DNA of 8,073 nucleotides from Bacteroidales bacterium (GCA_029932445.1 JAOZQB010000134.1:1-8073); one strand, 5' to 3'. Numbered from the stretch's first letter, positions 1 through 5,480 are shown. A program made the numbers and translations. The notes: generated by a model not told the origin, from the letters alone.

Positions 1-392
1 ATTTCCGTAAACGGTTTGCCTATTTTACGGTAATTTAATTTTTCGTAGAACGTAACGACTGTATCACGTGCGTGGAGGATAATTTCAGAATATCCGTTGT
101 TGCGGGCAAATGTCTCGGAATATCGTACTAGTTTACTGCCGTAACCTTTTCCCTGCAGGTTTTCGTCAACGGCAACTTGGCGCATTTTCAGAACAGTATC
201 GGATAAGGGTTTTAAGTGTAAAACAGCCCTTATCCGATTTTGTTCGAACAATCCGAAAATGTAATCGTCTTTATCTTGTTTTAAGAAATTTTCGGAGAAA
301 ACCATACCGAGCGGTTTTCGTAAAATCTTATCTCGCAATTCGACAGACTTAAAATAATCTTCGGATCGATATTTTATCAGTCGTATTTCCAA
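1..392 (-). CDS. GNAT family N-acetyltransferase, 3' end cut by window edge
   Basis: This encodes a small cytoplasmic acyl-CoA-dependent acetyltransferase; the substrate cannot be told. 130 codons are visible and the C-terminus lies beyond the left edge; related proteins are about 140-150 residues, so little is missing. The GNAT motif A, with the acetyl-CoA pyrophosphate loop Q-x-x-G-x-G, is at residues 80-85 (QGKGYG), preceded by the beta-4 strand MRQVAVDE at 70-77. A typical late GNAT segment (HARDTVVTFYEKLNY) is at 107-121. No ATG fits the start: the frame opens at a stop within the upstream gene's end, and TTG at 392-390 gives the natural beginning MEIRLIKYRSEDY. The internal Met30 would delete the conserved first helix. 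The gene starts 4 nt after the stop of the exported-protein gene, so the two are probably cotranscribed. The family call is sure; the TTG start is inferred. Confidence 0.88.
   Translation of the reverse strand, partial: MEIRLIKYRSEDYFKSVELRDKILRKPLGMVFSENFLKQDKDDYIFGLFEQNRIRAVLHLKPLSDTVLKMRQVAVDENLQGKGYGSKLVRYSETFARNNGYSEIILHARDTVVTFYEKLNYRKIGKPFTE
198..238. repeat. Perfect 12-bp inverted repeat inside the acetyltransferase gene
   Basis: The arms ATCGGATAAGGG (198-209) and CCCTTATCCGAT (227-238) are exact reverse complements separated by 17 nt. The element lies wholly within coding sequence, covering residues about 52-65, between the sequence NRIR and the family-typical PLSDT. The loop side carries a second small pairing, GTTTTA (209-214) with TAAAAC (219-224). 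It has no following T-run in either useful position, so it is not a standard terminator. Confidence 0.85.
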
Positions 393-396
393 AAAT

Positions 397-1440
397 TTAT
401 TCGGTTTTTATTTTCAGGATAAAACTTCCGTCGGTTAAACCGTCAGCACCGGCAACACCGATAACCACTTTGTACGGATTGTTAATTGCGTTCAGATGTA
501 CTGTTCTGGTATGATCTTGTGTTTTTCCGCGTTTTTTGTAATCCCACTTGTGTTCCGCTTCGCAAGTAACACACGAATTTAAATTCGGCATCATGGCATT
601 GTTGTTTAGTCCGACCATATAGGCATAGATGCTCATGTTTTTCGATTTGTTGTCAGGCACAACCGTAATATCCATTTTTGAATGCGGCGGTATTTCGGTA
701 ATGTAAATAATATGGTTTCCGGTAAATTTATGATTTTGCGTTGCCGGAAAACAGGCAACCGAACTTTTTGATGCCCAACTTAAATCATGAATTTTTACAC
801 CATCTGCTAAATCACCCTTATATGCAACAGTTTTACCTTTGATACTTTTGGCGGAATACATTTTCAAAGGTTTTTGCTCTTCATTATTTTGAACGCGTGA
901 TTTTAAATTCACTTCAAGTGTATATTCTCCTTCGGCGAGTCCGTCGGCACCGGTAACACCTATAAAAATATTGTAAGAATGGTTTGTCGAATTAAATCGA
1001 ATGGTTCTGGTATGATCTTGTGTCTTTCCTTTTTTAGAATAATCCCACTTATGTTCAGCTTCACAAGATACGCAGGAACTTAAATTCGGAACAACTGAAT
1101 AATTGCTTGTTCCGACCTGATAACCGTAAATACTGAAATTTGCATTTTTGTTTTTCGGAATAACCGTGACGTAAACTTCCGAATACGGCGGAATTTTAAA
1201 CGCGTGCAAAACATGTTTCCCGGTAAATTTATGATTTTGGGTTGCGGGAAAACAGGCATTTGAACTTGACGAAGCCCATGATAAATCATTTATCATAAAT
1301 CCGTTTGAAAGATTTCCCGTAAAGGTTGTTATGCCATTGGGTTTTGCCTCAATTGCATTTACCCCTTTCGGGAATTGTGCATAAACAGTTGACGTTAAGA
1401 TGCTTAGTAATGCAATGAATAAAATGTGTTTAAAGTTCAT
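397..1440 (-). CDS. Exported protein with two tandem copies of a cysteine-containing beta-domain
   Basis: I do not recognise a named family. The 347-residue product begins with a signal peptide (basic NFKH, hydrophobic stretch about 6-18, likely cleavage after VYA at residue 21), so the mature protein is in the periplasm or outside the cell. No lipobox Cys follows. The rest is two copies of one domain, about residues 37-178 and 204-345, joined by a polar linker. Each carries DLSWAS, ACFPATQNHKFTG, CxxCEAEHKWDY, GKTQDHTRT and a closing GADGL. The three cysteines of copy 1 (63, 123, 126) recur at exactly +167 in copy 2 (230, 290, 293), so each domain may hold a disulfide or a metal. Strand patterns with IPP...V.VIP and a closing Y-x-x-x-IGV resemble PPC-like beta sandwiches, but this is inference. 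It starts 29 nt after the regulator gene, with no visible terminator between them. Confidence 0.85.
   Translation of the reverse strand: MNFKHILFIALLSILTSTVYAQFPKGVNAIEAKPNGITTFTGNLSNGFMINDLSWASSSSNACFPATQNHKFTGKHVLHAFKIPPYSEVYVTVIPKNKNANFSIYGYQVGTSNYSVVPNLSSCVSCEAEHKWDYSKKGKTQDHTRTIRFNSTNHSYNIFIGVTGADGLAEGEYTLEVNLKSRVQNNEEQKPLKMYSAKSIKGKTVAYKGDLADGVKIHDLSWASKSSVACFPATQNHKFTGNHIIYITEIPPHSKMDITVVPDNKSKNMSIYAYMVGLNNNAMMPNLNSCVTCEAEHKWDYKKRGKTQDHTRTVHLNAINNPYKVVIGVAGADGLTDGSFILKIKTE
406..831 (-). repeat. Second copy of the duplicated domain
   Basis: This encodes residues about 204-345 of the exported protein and matches the copy at 907-1332 with a constant 501-nt offset. Similarity is visible in the DNA as well as the protein: 720-757 and 1221-1258, for instance, differ at only a few bases around the codons for FPATQNHKFTG. 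That suggests a fairly recent duplication, or gene conversion between copies. Confidence 0.8.
907..1332 (-). repeat. First copy of the duplicated domain
   Basis: This encodes residues about 37-178 of the exported protein and is the partner of the copy at 406-831. All three cysteines and the tryptophans of DLSWAS and HKWDY are kept in both copies, so both domains are probably intact and folded. There is no sign that one is decaying. Confidence 0.8.
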
Positions 1441-1469
1441 AATGTTTTGTTTTAGAATTTATAAATAGA

Positions 1470-2150
1470 TTATCCGTTCTCTCTTATTTTTTTCAACATT
1501 TCTTTATTTAGAATTTTTATTTTTTTTCCGTTTACTTTAATAACTTTTTCTTCTGCTAATTCTGTCAACATTCGGCTTACGGTTTCTCTTGAAGTACATA
1601 CTAAATCAGCTATTTCATTTCTGTTAAGCGGCAGATCAAATTCATCGCTGTCGTACAACTCTTCTGAAAATTGAATGAGATTATTTGCTAAGCGTCCGAA
1701 AATTTGTTTTTGGACCAAATTAATACATCTGTGAAACTGTTCCAATTCATTTTTGCAAAGTTCAACGATTATTTCATAAGAAAAATCAGGATTTAATCTC
1801 AGTAATTCTCTAAACGTATTCAAATCAATGAAACAGGCACGGGTAGGGATAATTGCAACGGCAGAATAATGATTAATTTTATCTCCCATGGCGGTAGGAA
1901 GTCCCAGATAACAAGGGGCTTTTTTTATTTTAAGGATTTGTTTGCGTTGAGGACCGTCCATAATTAATTTAACCATTCCGCTCTGGAGATAAATAATATT
2001 TGAAGACAGAGCATCTTGTTTAAAAATAACTTCTTCTTTCTTAAAATTGACTTCAACGCAACTGTTATTTAAAATGTTTAATTCACCGGAAGATAAGTTT
2101 TTAGCAGCTTCCGATTTTAAAATGCACATTGAACAGTCAAGTCTTTTCAT
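1470..2150 (-). CDS. Crp/Fnr-family transcriptional regulator
   Basis: This is a cytoplasmic DNA-binding regulator of 226 residues, the usual length. An N-terminal cyclic-nucleotide-binding-like beta-roll spans about 25-115, followed by the dimer helix (about 120-165) and a winged helix (about 170-215). The helix-turn-helix NRNEIADLVCTSRETVSRML is at 177-196. Its recognition helix has R188, E189 and R193, matching E. coli CRP R180, E181 and R185, which read TGTGA; FNR has Val in place of the first Arg. There are eight cysteines, including C6-x2-C9 at the extreme N-terminus and C31, C80, C106, C132, C142 and C185, so redox or metal sensing is possible. The cAMP-contacting residues of CRP are not evident. 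The frame is open further upstream to 2243, but that adds low-complexity sequence translated from AT-rich DNA and would swallow the operator, so Met at 2150 is preferred. The gene is divergent from the sulfur/Hdr operon and likely controls it, possibly also itself. Confidence 0.9.
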   Translation of the reverse strand: MKRLDCSMCILKSEAAKNLSSGELNILNNSCVEVNFKKEEVIFKQDALSSNIIYLQSGMVKLIMDGPQRKQILKIKKAPCYLGLPTAMGDKINHYSAVAIIPTRACFIDLNTFRELLRLNPDFSYEIIVELCKNELEQFHRCINLVQKQIFGRLANNLIQFSEELYDSDEFDLPLNRNEIADLVCTSRETVSRMLTELAEEKVIKVNGKKIKILNKEMLKKIRENG

Positions 2151-2169
2151 AAACAAATATATATTTTTC

Positions 2170-2177
2170 CAAATATA
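2170..2177 (-). promoter_or_regulatory. Possible -7 box of the Crp/Fnr regulator gene
   Basis: Read on the minus strand this is TATATTTG, an exact TAnnTTTG match, about 20 nt before the regulator ATG. A second identical box on the same strand at 2154-2161 is too close to the ATG to leave a leader. No clear -33 TTTG is seen, and such AT-rich matches arise easily by chance. Confidence 0.3.
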
Positions 2178-2204
2178 AAAAAACGGGGAGTAAAAAAAAA
2201 TTTT

Positions 2205-2224
2205 AATGTGAAATATATCACATT
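2205..2224. promoter_or_regulatory. CRP-type operator, perfect palindrome TGTGA-N6-TCACA
   Basis: AATGTGA (2205-2211) and TCACATT (2218-2224) are exact reverse complements around a 6-bp centre, the same architecture as the CRP consensus. The site lies between the divergent regulator gene and the plus-strand operon. Its centre is about 73 bp upstream of the start point predicted from the -7 box at 2277-2284, a spacing typical of class I activation. It could equally serve autoregulation of the minus-strand gene. The neighbouring regulator has the matching RE...R recognition residues. Confidence 0.75.
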
Positions 2225-2252
2225 TCATACGGAGATATGTCAATCGTATTTT

Positions 2253-2284
2253 CTTGTTTGTGTCTGTATGCAGGCATATCTTTG
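2253..2284 (+). promoter_or_regulatory. Putative Bacteroidota promoter of the sulfur/Hdr operon
   Basis: TATCTTTG at 2277-2284 is an exact match to the Bacteroidota -7 element TAnnTTTG. CTTG at 2253-2256 is a 3-of-4 match to the -33 TTTG element, 20 bp upstream; a perfect TTTG at 2257-2260 lies slightly close. Transcription would start near 2287, giving a leader of about 30 nt before the ATG at 2320. Confidence 0.55.
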
Positions 2285-2319
2285 TATCAAATTTAATTTA
2301 TACATAAAAATCTTCAATT

Positions 2320-2748
2320 ATGGAAACAAATAAAAAAATGTGTATGGCTCTTTTTTCAGGCAGTATTGACCGCCTGACCGCAGCCGGAGTCGTAATAAGC
2401 GGGGCAGCTGCCGATGATATGGATGTTGATGTATATGTATTATTACAAGCTGCAAGAGCTTTTAAAAAAGAAGTCGGCGATAATTCAGATAAATTGGCAA
2501 TGTCAGAAAGTTCCGATTTAAAAGATGAATTCGTGAAATCATTAAAAGAGCTTAATGTGAATACGTGGTTGGAATTTTTTACGACAGCCAAAGAATTGTC
2601 AAACGTAAAAATTCATATTTGCGGTCTTGCCGGTAAAATTTGGGGAGGCAGCAAAATAGAAGACTTTGTGGATATAGCAGACGATATTGTAGGTATCGGC
2701 GAATATATTACGGCAGCTGAAGAAGCAGATGTTCATTTATTTATTTAA
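2320..2748 (+). CDS. DsrE-family sulfur-carrier-like protein
   Basis: This 142-residue protein has no signal peptide and shows the DsrE/DsrF-like fold pattern: a first strand MCMALFSG (7-14), a helix with AAGVVISGAAADDMD (21-35), a strand DVYVLLQAA (37-45), and a second-half strand VKIHICGLAG (96-105). It closes with the family's typical ADVHLFI. Cys101, at the end of a strand, is the best candidate for the persulfide-carrying residue; Cys8 is the only other cysteine. Proteins of this family pass sulfane sulfur to and from TusA and, in sulfur oxidisers, to dissimilatory enzymes. It is the first gene of the operon, about 30 nt after the predicted start point, and sits 3 nt before the next DsrE-like gene. 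The family is clear; the exact subfamily (DsrE, DsrE2 or DsrE3) is not. Confidence 0.85.
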   Translation: METNKKMCMALFSGSIDRLTAAGVVISGAAADDMDVDVYVLLQAARAFKKEVGDNSDKLAMSESSDLKDEFVKSLKELNVNTWLEFFTTAKELSNVKIHICGLAGKIWGGSKIEDFVDIADDIVGIGEYITAAEEADVHLFI

Positions 2749-2751
2749 GCG

Positions 2752-3300
2752 ATGTCGGATACTGTAGAACAAAGACTGGAAAAACTTGAAAAAAAGTTTA
2801 ATGAATTGGAAGATTCTCGAAAGGATCAACTTACGATGGTTGTTATGTCCGATGATTTGGATAAAATGTTGGCAGCTTTTATTATTGCTGTCGGGGCAGC
2901 AGCTATGGATACTAAGGTGAAAATGTTTTTTACTTTTTGGGCAATTTCTGCATTAAGAAAAGAACAGGTAAAACAAGCAAAAGGGAAAGATTTGACAGCT
3001 AAAATGTTTGGGACTATGCTCCCAAAGGGACTGAGACAATTAAAACTTTCTAAAATGAATATGGAAGGCATTGGTAAACATATGATTAAGGGAATTATGA
3101 AACATAATAACGTTTCTTCACTTGATGAACTTCTTGCCACTGCCGGCGAACTTGGCGTTGATATTGATATTTGTACAATGTCAATGGATTTGATGGGTTT
3201 TAAAAAAGAAGAAATGATAGATTATCCTAATTTGGGTTATGCGGGTGTGGCAACATTTTTGGCTGATGCCGGCGAAAGCAGTATGCAATTATTTATATAA
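2752..3300 (+). CDS. DsrE2-like (DsrE/DsrF/DrsH family) protein with N-terminal coiled coil
   Basis: Residues 1-25 of 182 form a charged heptad-like helix (EQRLEKLEKKFNELEDSRK), probably for oligomerisation. The DsrE2-type domain follows: strand QLTMVVMSDDLDKML (26-40), the hydrophobic AAFIIAVGAAAM (41-52), and the family-typical MFFTFWAISALRK (58-70). Near the end comes DICTMSMDLMGF (139-150), and the protein closes with MQLFI. Cys141 is its only cysteine and therefore the only possible persulfide site. It is a distant relative of the preceding gene, sharing the same end motif. DsrE2 proteins are commonly encoded beside tusA and act in sulfane sulfur transfer, consistent with the tusA gene 31 nt downstream. 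The hydrophobic segments may be buried core helices or membrane-associated; this cannot be settled by eye. Confidence 0.88.
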   Translation: MSDTVEQRLEKLEKKFNELEDSRKDQLTMVVMSDDLDKMLAAFIIAVGAAAMDTKVKMFFTFWAISALRKEQVKQAKGKDLTAKMFGTMLPKGLRQLKLSKMNMEGIGKHMIKGIMKHNNVSSLDELLATAGELGVDIDICTMSMDLMGFKKEEMIDYPNLGYAGVATFLADAGESSMQLFI

Positions 3301-3331
3301 TTAATATTTAAAAATACTTAAAAAAGAAATT

Positions 3332-3583
3332 ATGACACAAGAAGAATTAACAACATTGGAAGTTACAAAATCTGTTGATGCAAGAGGAACATCTTGTCCC
3401 GGACCTTTATTGGCTGCAAAAAAAGCCATGGGTGAAATTAACAGCGGAGATGTACTGGAAGTTCTTTCTGCTGATGAAGGAACAAAAAAAGATATTCCGA
3501 AATGGGCAACAAAGAAAAAACACGAATATCTCGGAACCGTTGAAGAAAGCGGATTTTTTAAAATATTTGTTAAAAAAGGATAA
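3332..3583 (+). CDS. tusA: TusA-family sulfur carrier protein
   Basis: This 83-residue cytoplasmic protein has the signature CPGP at residues 22-25 (ARGTSCPGPLLAAKKAM). Cys22 is the invariant persulfide-carrying residue and the following helix matches the TusA/SirA/YeeD fold. The rest gives the expected strand (DVLEVLSADEG) and a final strand (GFFKIFVKKG). TusA proteins accept sulfane sulfur from rhodanese, desulfurase or DsrE-type partners and hand it on. Here the surrounding DsrE-like and Hdr-like genes point to an energy-metabolism role rather than tRNA thiolation. Its stop codon is 3 nt from the next ATG, with junction TAAAAGATG, and the same junction sequence recurs one gene later. The call is confident. 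Confidence 0.93.
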   Translation: MTQEELTTLEVTKSVDARGTSCPGPLLAAKKAMGEINSGDVLEVLSADEGTKKDIPKWATKKKHEYLGTVEESGFFKIFVKKG

Positions 3584-3586
3584 AAG

Positions 3587-3994
3587 ATGAGTACAACAGG
3601 TAAAGAATTGCCGAAAATACTTGTTTTTTCTACCGAAAAAATTTCCGATCCGGCTATTGATATGGCGGGCTTGCTTAAATTGCATTATCCGCCCCGGGTT
3701 TATACAATTCCGATACCTTGTTCAAGTGCCGTTAAACCGCGTTGGATTTTAAAAGCATTTGAACAAGGTTTTGACGGTGTCTTTATTGCTGCCGACGGAA
3801 CTGATTGTCCGTACGGAGAATCCTGTACCGAAAAAACAGGTGAGATAATCAGGCGGACTCAGGAAATGCTTAAAGAAAAGGGTATTGAACCGGCTAAGCT
3901 GAGAATGGCTGCTATTTGTTCGGTATGTAGTGAAGCATTCGTTAAACATATGAAAACGTTTACGGAATATCTTGTAAAACAAAAAACAACTTAA
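3587..3994 (+). CDS. Stand-alone MvhD-like (hydrogenase iron-sulfur subunit type) protein
   Basis: This is a 135-residue MvhD/FlpD-type domain, which in methanogens relays electrons from a hydrogenase or formate dehydrogenase to HdrA and in QmoB is fused to the C-terminus. Visible landmarks are YPPRVYTIPIPCSS (34-47), WILKAFEQGFDGVFIAADG (53-71), DCPYGESC (73-80) and AAICSVCSEAF (108-118). Cysteines are C45, C74, C80, C111 and C114. Canonical MvhD carries a cysteine pair near the N-terminus; here that stretch is STEKISDP, without cysteine. From memory this resembles QmoB C-termini more than methanogen MvhD. It lies between tusA and the short hdrA-like gene, 3 nt from each, so it is probably made in step with them. 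The family is fairly sure; the partner is inferred from context. Confidence 0.82.
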   Translation: MSTTGKELPKILVFSTEKISDPAIDMAGLLKLHYPPRVYTIPIPCSSAVKPRWILKAFEQGFDGVFIAADGTDCPYGESCTEKTGEIIRRTQEMLKEKGIEPAKLRMAAICSVCSEAFVKHMKTFTEYLVKQKTT

Positions 3995-3997
3995 AAG

Positions 3998-5317
3998 ATG
4001 CAAGAGAATCAAAATATAAAAGAATACGATGCATTGGTTATCGGTGCAGGAATTGCCGGAGGTGAAGCTGCACTGAATCTTGCAAATGTCGGGAACAAAG
4101 TTTTACTTGTTGATAAAGAATTAACTGTCGGCGGAAAAATGATTCTTTTAAGTAAGGTTTTTCCGACATTAGACTGTGCCGCTTGTATAACGACACCGAA
4201 AGTTTCTGAAATAGCAAGACATTCAGGAATAACAACTTTAACAAGTACCGAAGCATCTGATATTATTCAGAAAGATGACGGAACATTTGAGGCACTGATT
4301 ACAACTCAACCGAGATATGTTGTTGTTGAGGACTGTACCGGATGTCAATTGTGTGAAGAAGCTTGTCCTGTTAATGTTGAAGATCAATATCAATACGGAT
4401 TGGTCGGAAGAAAAGCGGCATTTATTCCCTTCAGTATTGCCAGTCCGCGTGCTGCTGCAATTGATATTGAAAATTGTACCTTATGCGGTGCTTGCGAAAG
4501 AGCTTGTCCGACACATTGTATTGATTTTACACAAACGGTTGAGAAATATACAATAAAATGTAAATCCGTTGTTGTAGCAACCGGTTTTCAGTTATTTGAT
4601 CCTACTTTAATTCCGAGATACGGTTTCGGCAGGTTTAAAAATGTTATAACTTCCATGCAAATGGAAAGACAACTGGCTCCGACACGTCCGTTTAATACTG
4701 TTTTGAGACCGAGTGACGGGAAAATGCCTGATAATATTGCTTATGTTTTGTGTACGGGTTCCAGAGACAAAACGGTGGGAACTCCGATTTGTTCGCAAGT
4801 TTGTTGCATGTATTCCACAAAACAAGCTCAATTATTAATGGGTGCTTTACCGATGGCGGATATTACACTTTATTATTTGCATATCAGAGCATTCGGCAAA
4901 GGATTTAATGAGTTTTATGCTCAGGCACAATCAATGGGTGTTGAATATGTAAAAGGGAAAGTGGCTAAAATTACGGAAAAAGAAGACGGTAATTTAATAT
5001 TGCGATACGAAGACATAAATACCGGAAAAGTTACGGAAACTGAACATGATATGGTGGTTCTTTCAGTCGGAATATTACCTAATGAAGGTATTACAAAACT
5101 TTTTACGAACAGAAAACTTGAATTAGACCCGTTTAATTATGTTTCGCAATCCAATCCGCTCGAAAGTCCGGCAATGACAACAATTGAAGGTGTATTTGTT
5201 GCCGGAGTGGCATCGGCACCTATGGATATTCCGGATTCGATACTTTCAGCCGGAGCAGCATCGAGTGAATCTGCGAATTATATCAGACATATTTCAAAGA
5301 AAACGCTTGAAGTATAA
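3998..5317 (+). CDS. HdrA-like flavoprotein, short QmoA-like form
   Basis: At 439 residues this is an HdrA core without the N-terminal domain or the C-terminal ferredoxin of full-length HdrA, the same trimming seen in QmoA. The FAD-binding GAGIAG is at 16-21, followed by VDKELTVGGK (38-47) and the HdrA-type FPTLDCAACI (55-64). An inserted ferredoxin holds two complete [4Fe-4S] motifs: C113, C116, C119, C123 and C160, C163, C166, C170. The HdrA landmark CTGSRD (252-257) and the cysteine group C265/C269/C270 follow, then the second FAD-contacting glycine region around VFVAGVASAPMDIP (399-412). It would pass electrons through flavin and clusters in a cytoplasmic complex with the neighbouring HdrA-, MvhD- and HdrC-like proteins. 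Whether it bifurcates electrons cannot be told. The start is 3 nt after the previous stop, with no better alternative. Confidence 0.9.
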   Translation: MQENQNIKEYDALVIGAGIAGGEAALNLANVGNKVLLVDKELTVGGKMILLSKVFPTLDCAACITTPKVSEIARHSGITTLTSTEASDIIQKDDGTFEALITTQPRYVVVEDCTGCQLCEEACPVNVEDQYQYGLVGRKAAFIPFSIASPRAAAIDIENCTLCGACERACPTHCIDFTQTVEKYTIKCKSVVVATGFQLFDPTLIPRYGFGRFKNVITSMQMERQLAPTRPFNTVLRPSDGKMPDNIAYVLCTGSRDKTVGTPICSQVCCMYSTKQAQLLMGALPMADITLYYLHIRAFGKGFNEFYAQAQSMGVEYVKGKVAKITEKEDGNLILRYEDINTGKVTETEHDMVVLSVGILPNEGITKLFTNRKLELDPFNYVSQSNPLESPAMTTIEGVFVAGVASAPMDIPDSILSAGAASSESANYIRHISKKTLEV

Positions 5318-5353
5318 ATTGATGATTATTAAAATAAAATAACAAGTTCATGA

Positions 5354-5449
5354 AACACCCGTTATAAAATACTAAGAACCAAAGGAATAATTAATGCACG
5401 ACATAGTTTTGCAAAATAAAAATAAGCCGGCATGCGGGTGTTCCTATGT
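5354..5449. repeat. Interleaved inverted repeats in the gap before the second hdrA-like gene
   Basis: AACACCCG (5354-5361) pairs exactly with CGGGTGTT (5435-5442). ACATAG (5401-5406) pairs with CTATGT (5444-5449). The two pairings cross each other, so they would form a pseudoknot or be mutually exclusive. TTTTGCAAAA (5407-5416), GCCGGC (5426-5431) and GCATGC (5430-5435) are further palindromes. Local GC is higher than in the flanks. No riboswitch class that I recognise fits. The right half overlaps the small ORF at 5394-5480. Confidence 0.5.
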
Positions 5450-5480
5450 GACCTTTGAAAATTTAAAAAAAGACACATGA
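5394..5480 (+). CDS. Possible 28-residue small protein overlapping the next gene's start
   Basis: ATG at 5394 opens 28 codons ending in TGA at 5478-5480, which overlaps the ATG of the second hdrA-like gene in the coupling arrangement ATGA. A purine-rich AAAGGA (5381-5386) lies 7 nt before the ATG, an unusually good Shine-Dalgarno match for this genome. An in-frame TAA at 5388 fixes the start. The product contains PACGCSYVTFENLKK (residues 12-26). The C-x-C-x2-V-T spacing recalls the first half of BFD/NifU-type [2Fe-2S] motifs, but the second cysteine pair is absent and the match may be chance. Function is unknown: it may be a leader peptide for translational coupling, a tiny redox protein, or no gene at all. 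Confidence 0.35.
   Translation: MHDIVLQNKNKPACGCSYVTFENLKKDT
5404..5411 (+). promoter_or_regulatory. Possible internal -7 box before the second hdrA-like gene
   Basis: TAGTTTTG matches TAnnTTTG exactly, in the only sizeable gap of the operon. No TTTG or TTG stands at the -33 distance, so it is weak. If used, transcription would start near 5415, inside the small ORF, and give a separate transcript for the last three genes. Confidence 0.2.

Noticed and set aside
110..352. Plus-strand open frame of 80 codons opposite the acetyltransferase
   Set aside because: It is the antisense shadow of a clear GNAT protein; its translation is rich in Arg, Phe and Tyr and shows no domain.
2151..2243. N-terminal extension of the Crp/Fnr regulator to the upstream ATG at 2243
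   Set aside because: The added 31 residues are a Phe/Ile/Tyr/Lys-rich translation of AT-rich DNA, would cover the CRP-type operator and -7 boxes, and exceed the usual family length.
2227..2249. ATACG (2227-2231) and CGTAT (2245-2249) as a second operator
   Set aside because: Five-base arms with a 13-nt spacer are easily met by chance in such sequence and fit no known Crp/Fnr site.
3749..4012. Minus-strand open frames opposite the MvhD-, HdrA- and TusA-like genes
   Set aside because: All lie antisense to proteins with clear motifs and contain no recognisable domain of their own.
5354..5449. Integron attC site
   Set aside because: The outer repeat contains AAC...GTT, but the right end reads GTTCCTA, which does not fit the GTTRRRY core, and no cassette array or integrase is present.
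5318..5476. Intrinsic terminator between the two hdrA-like genes
   Set aside because: The only good stem has a 73-nt loop and is not followed by a T-run; the genes on both sides belong to the same complex.
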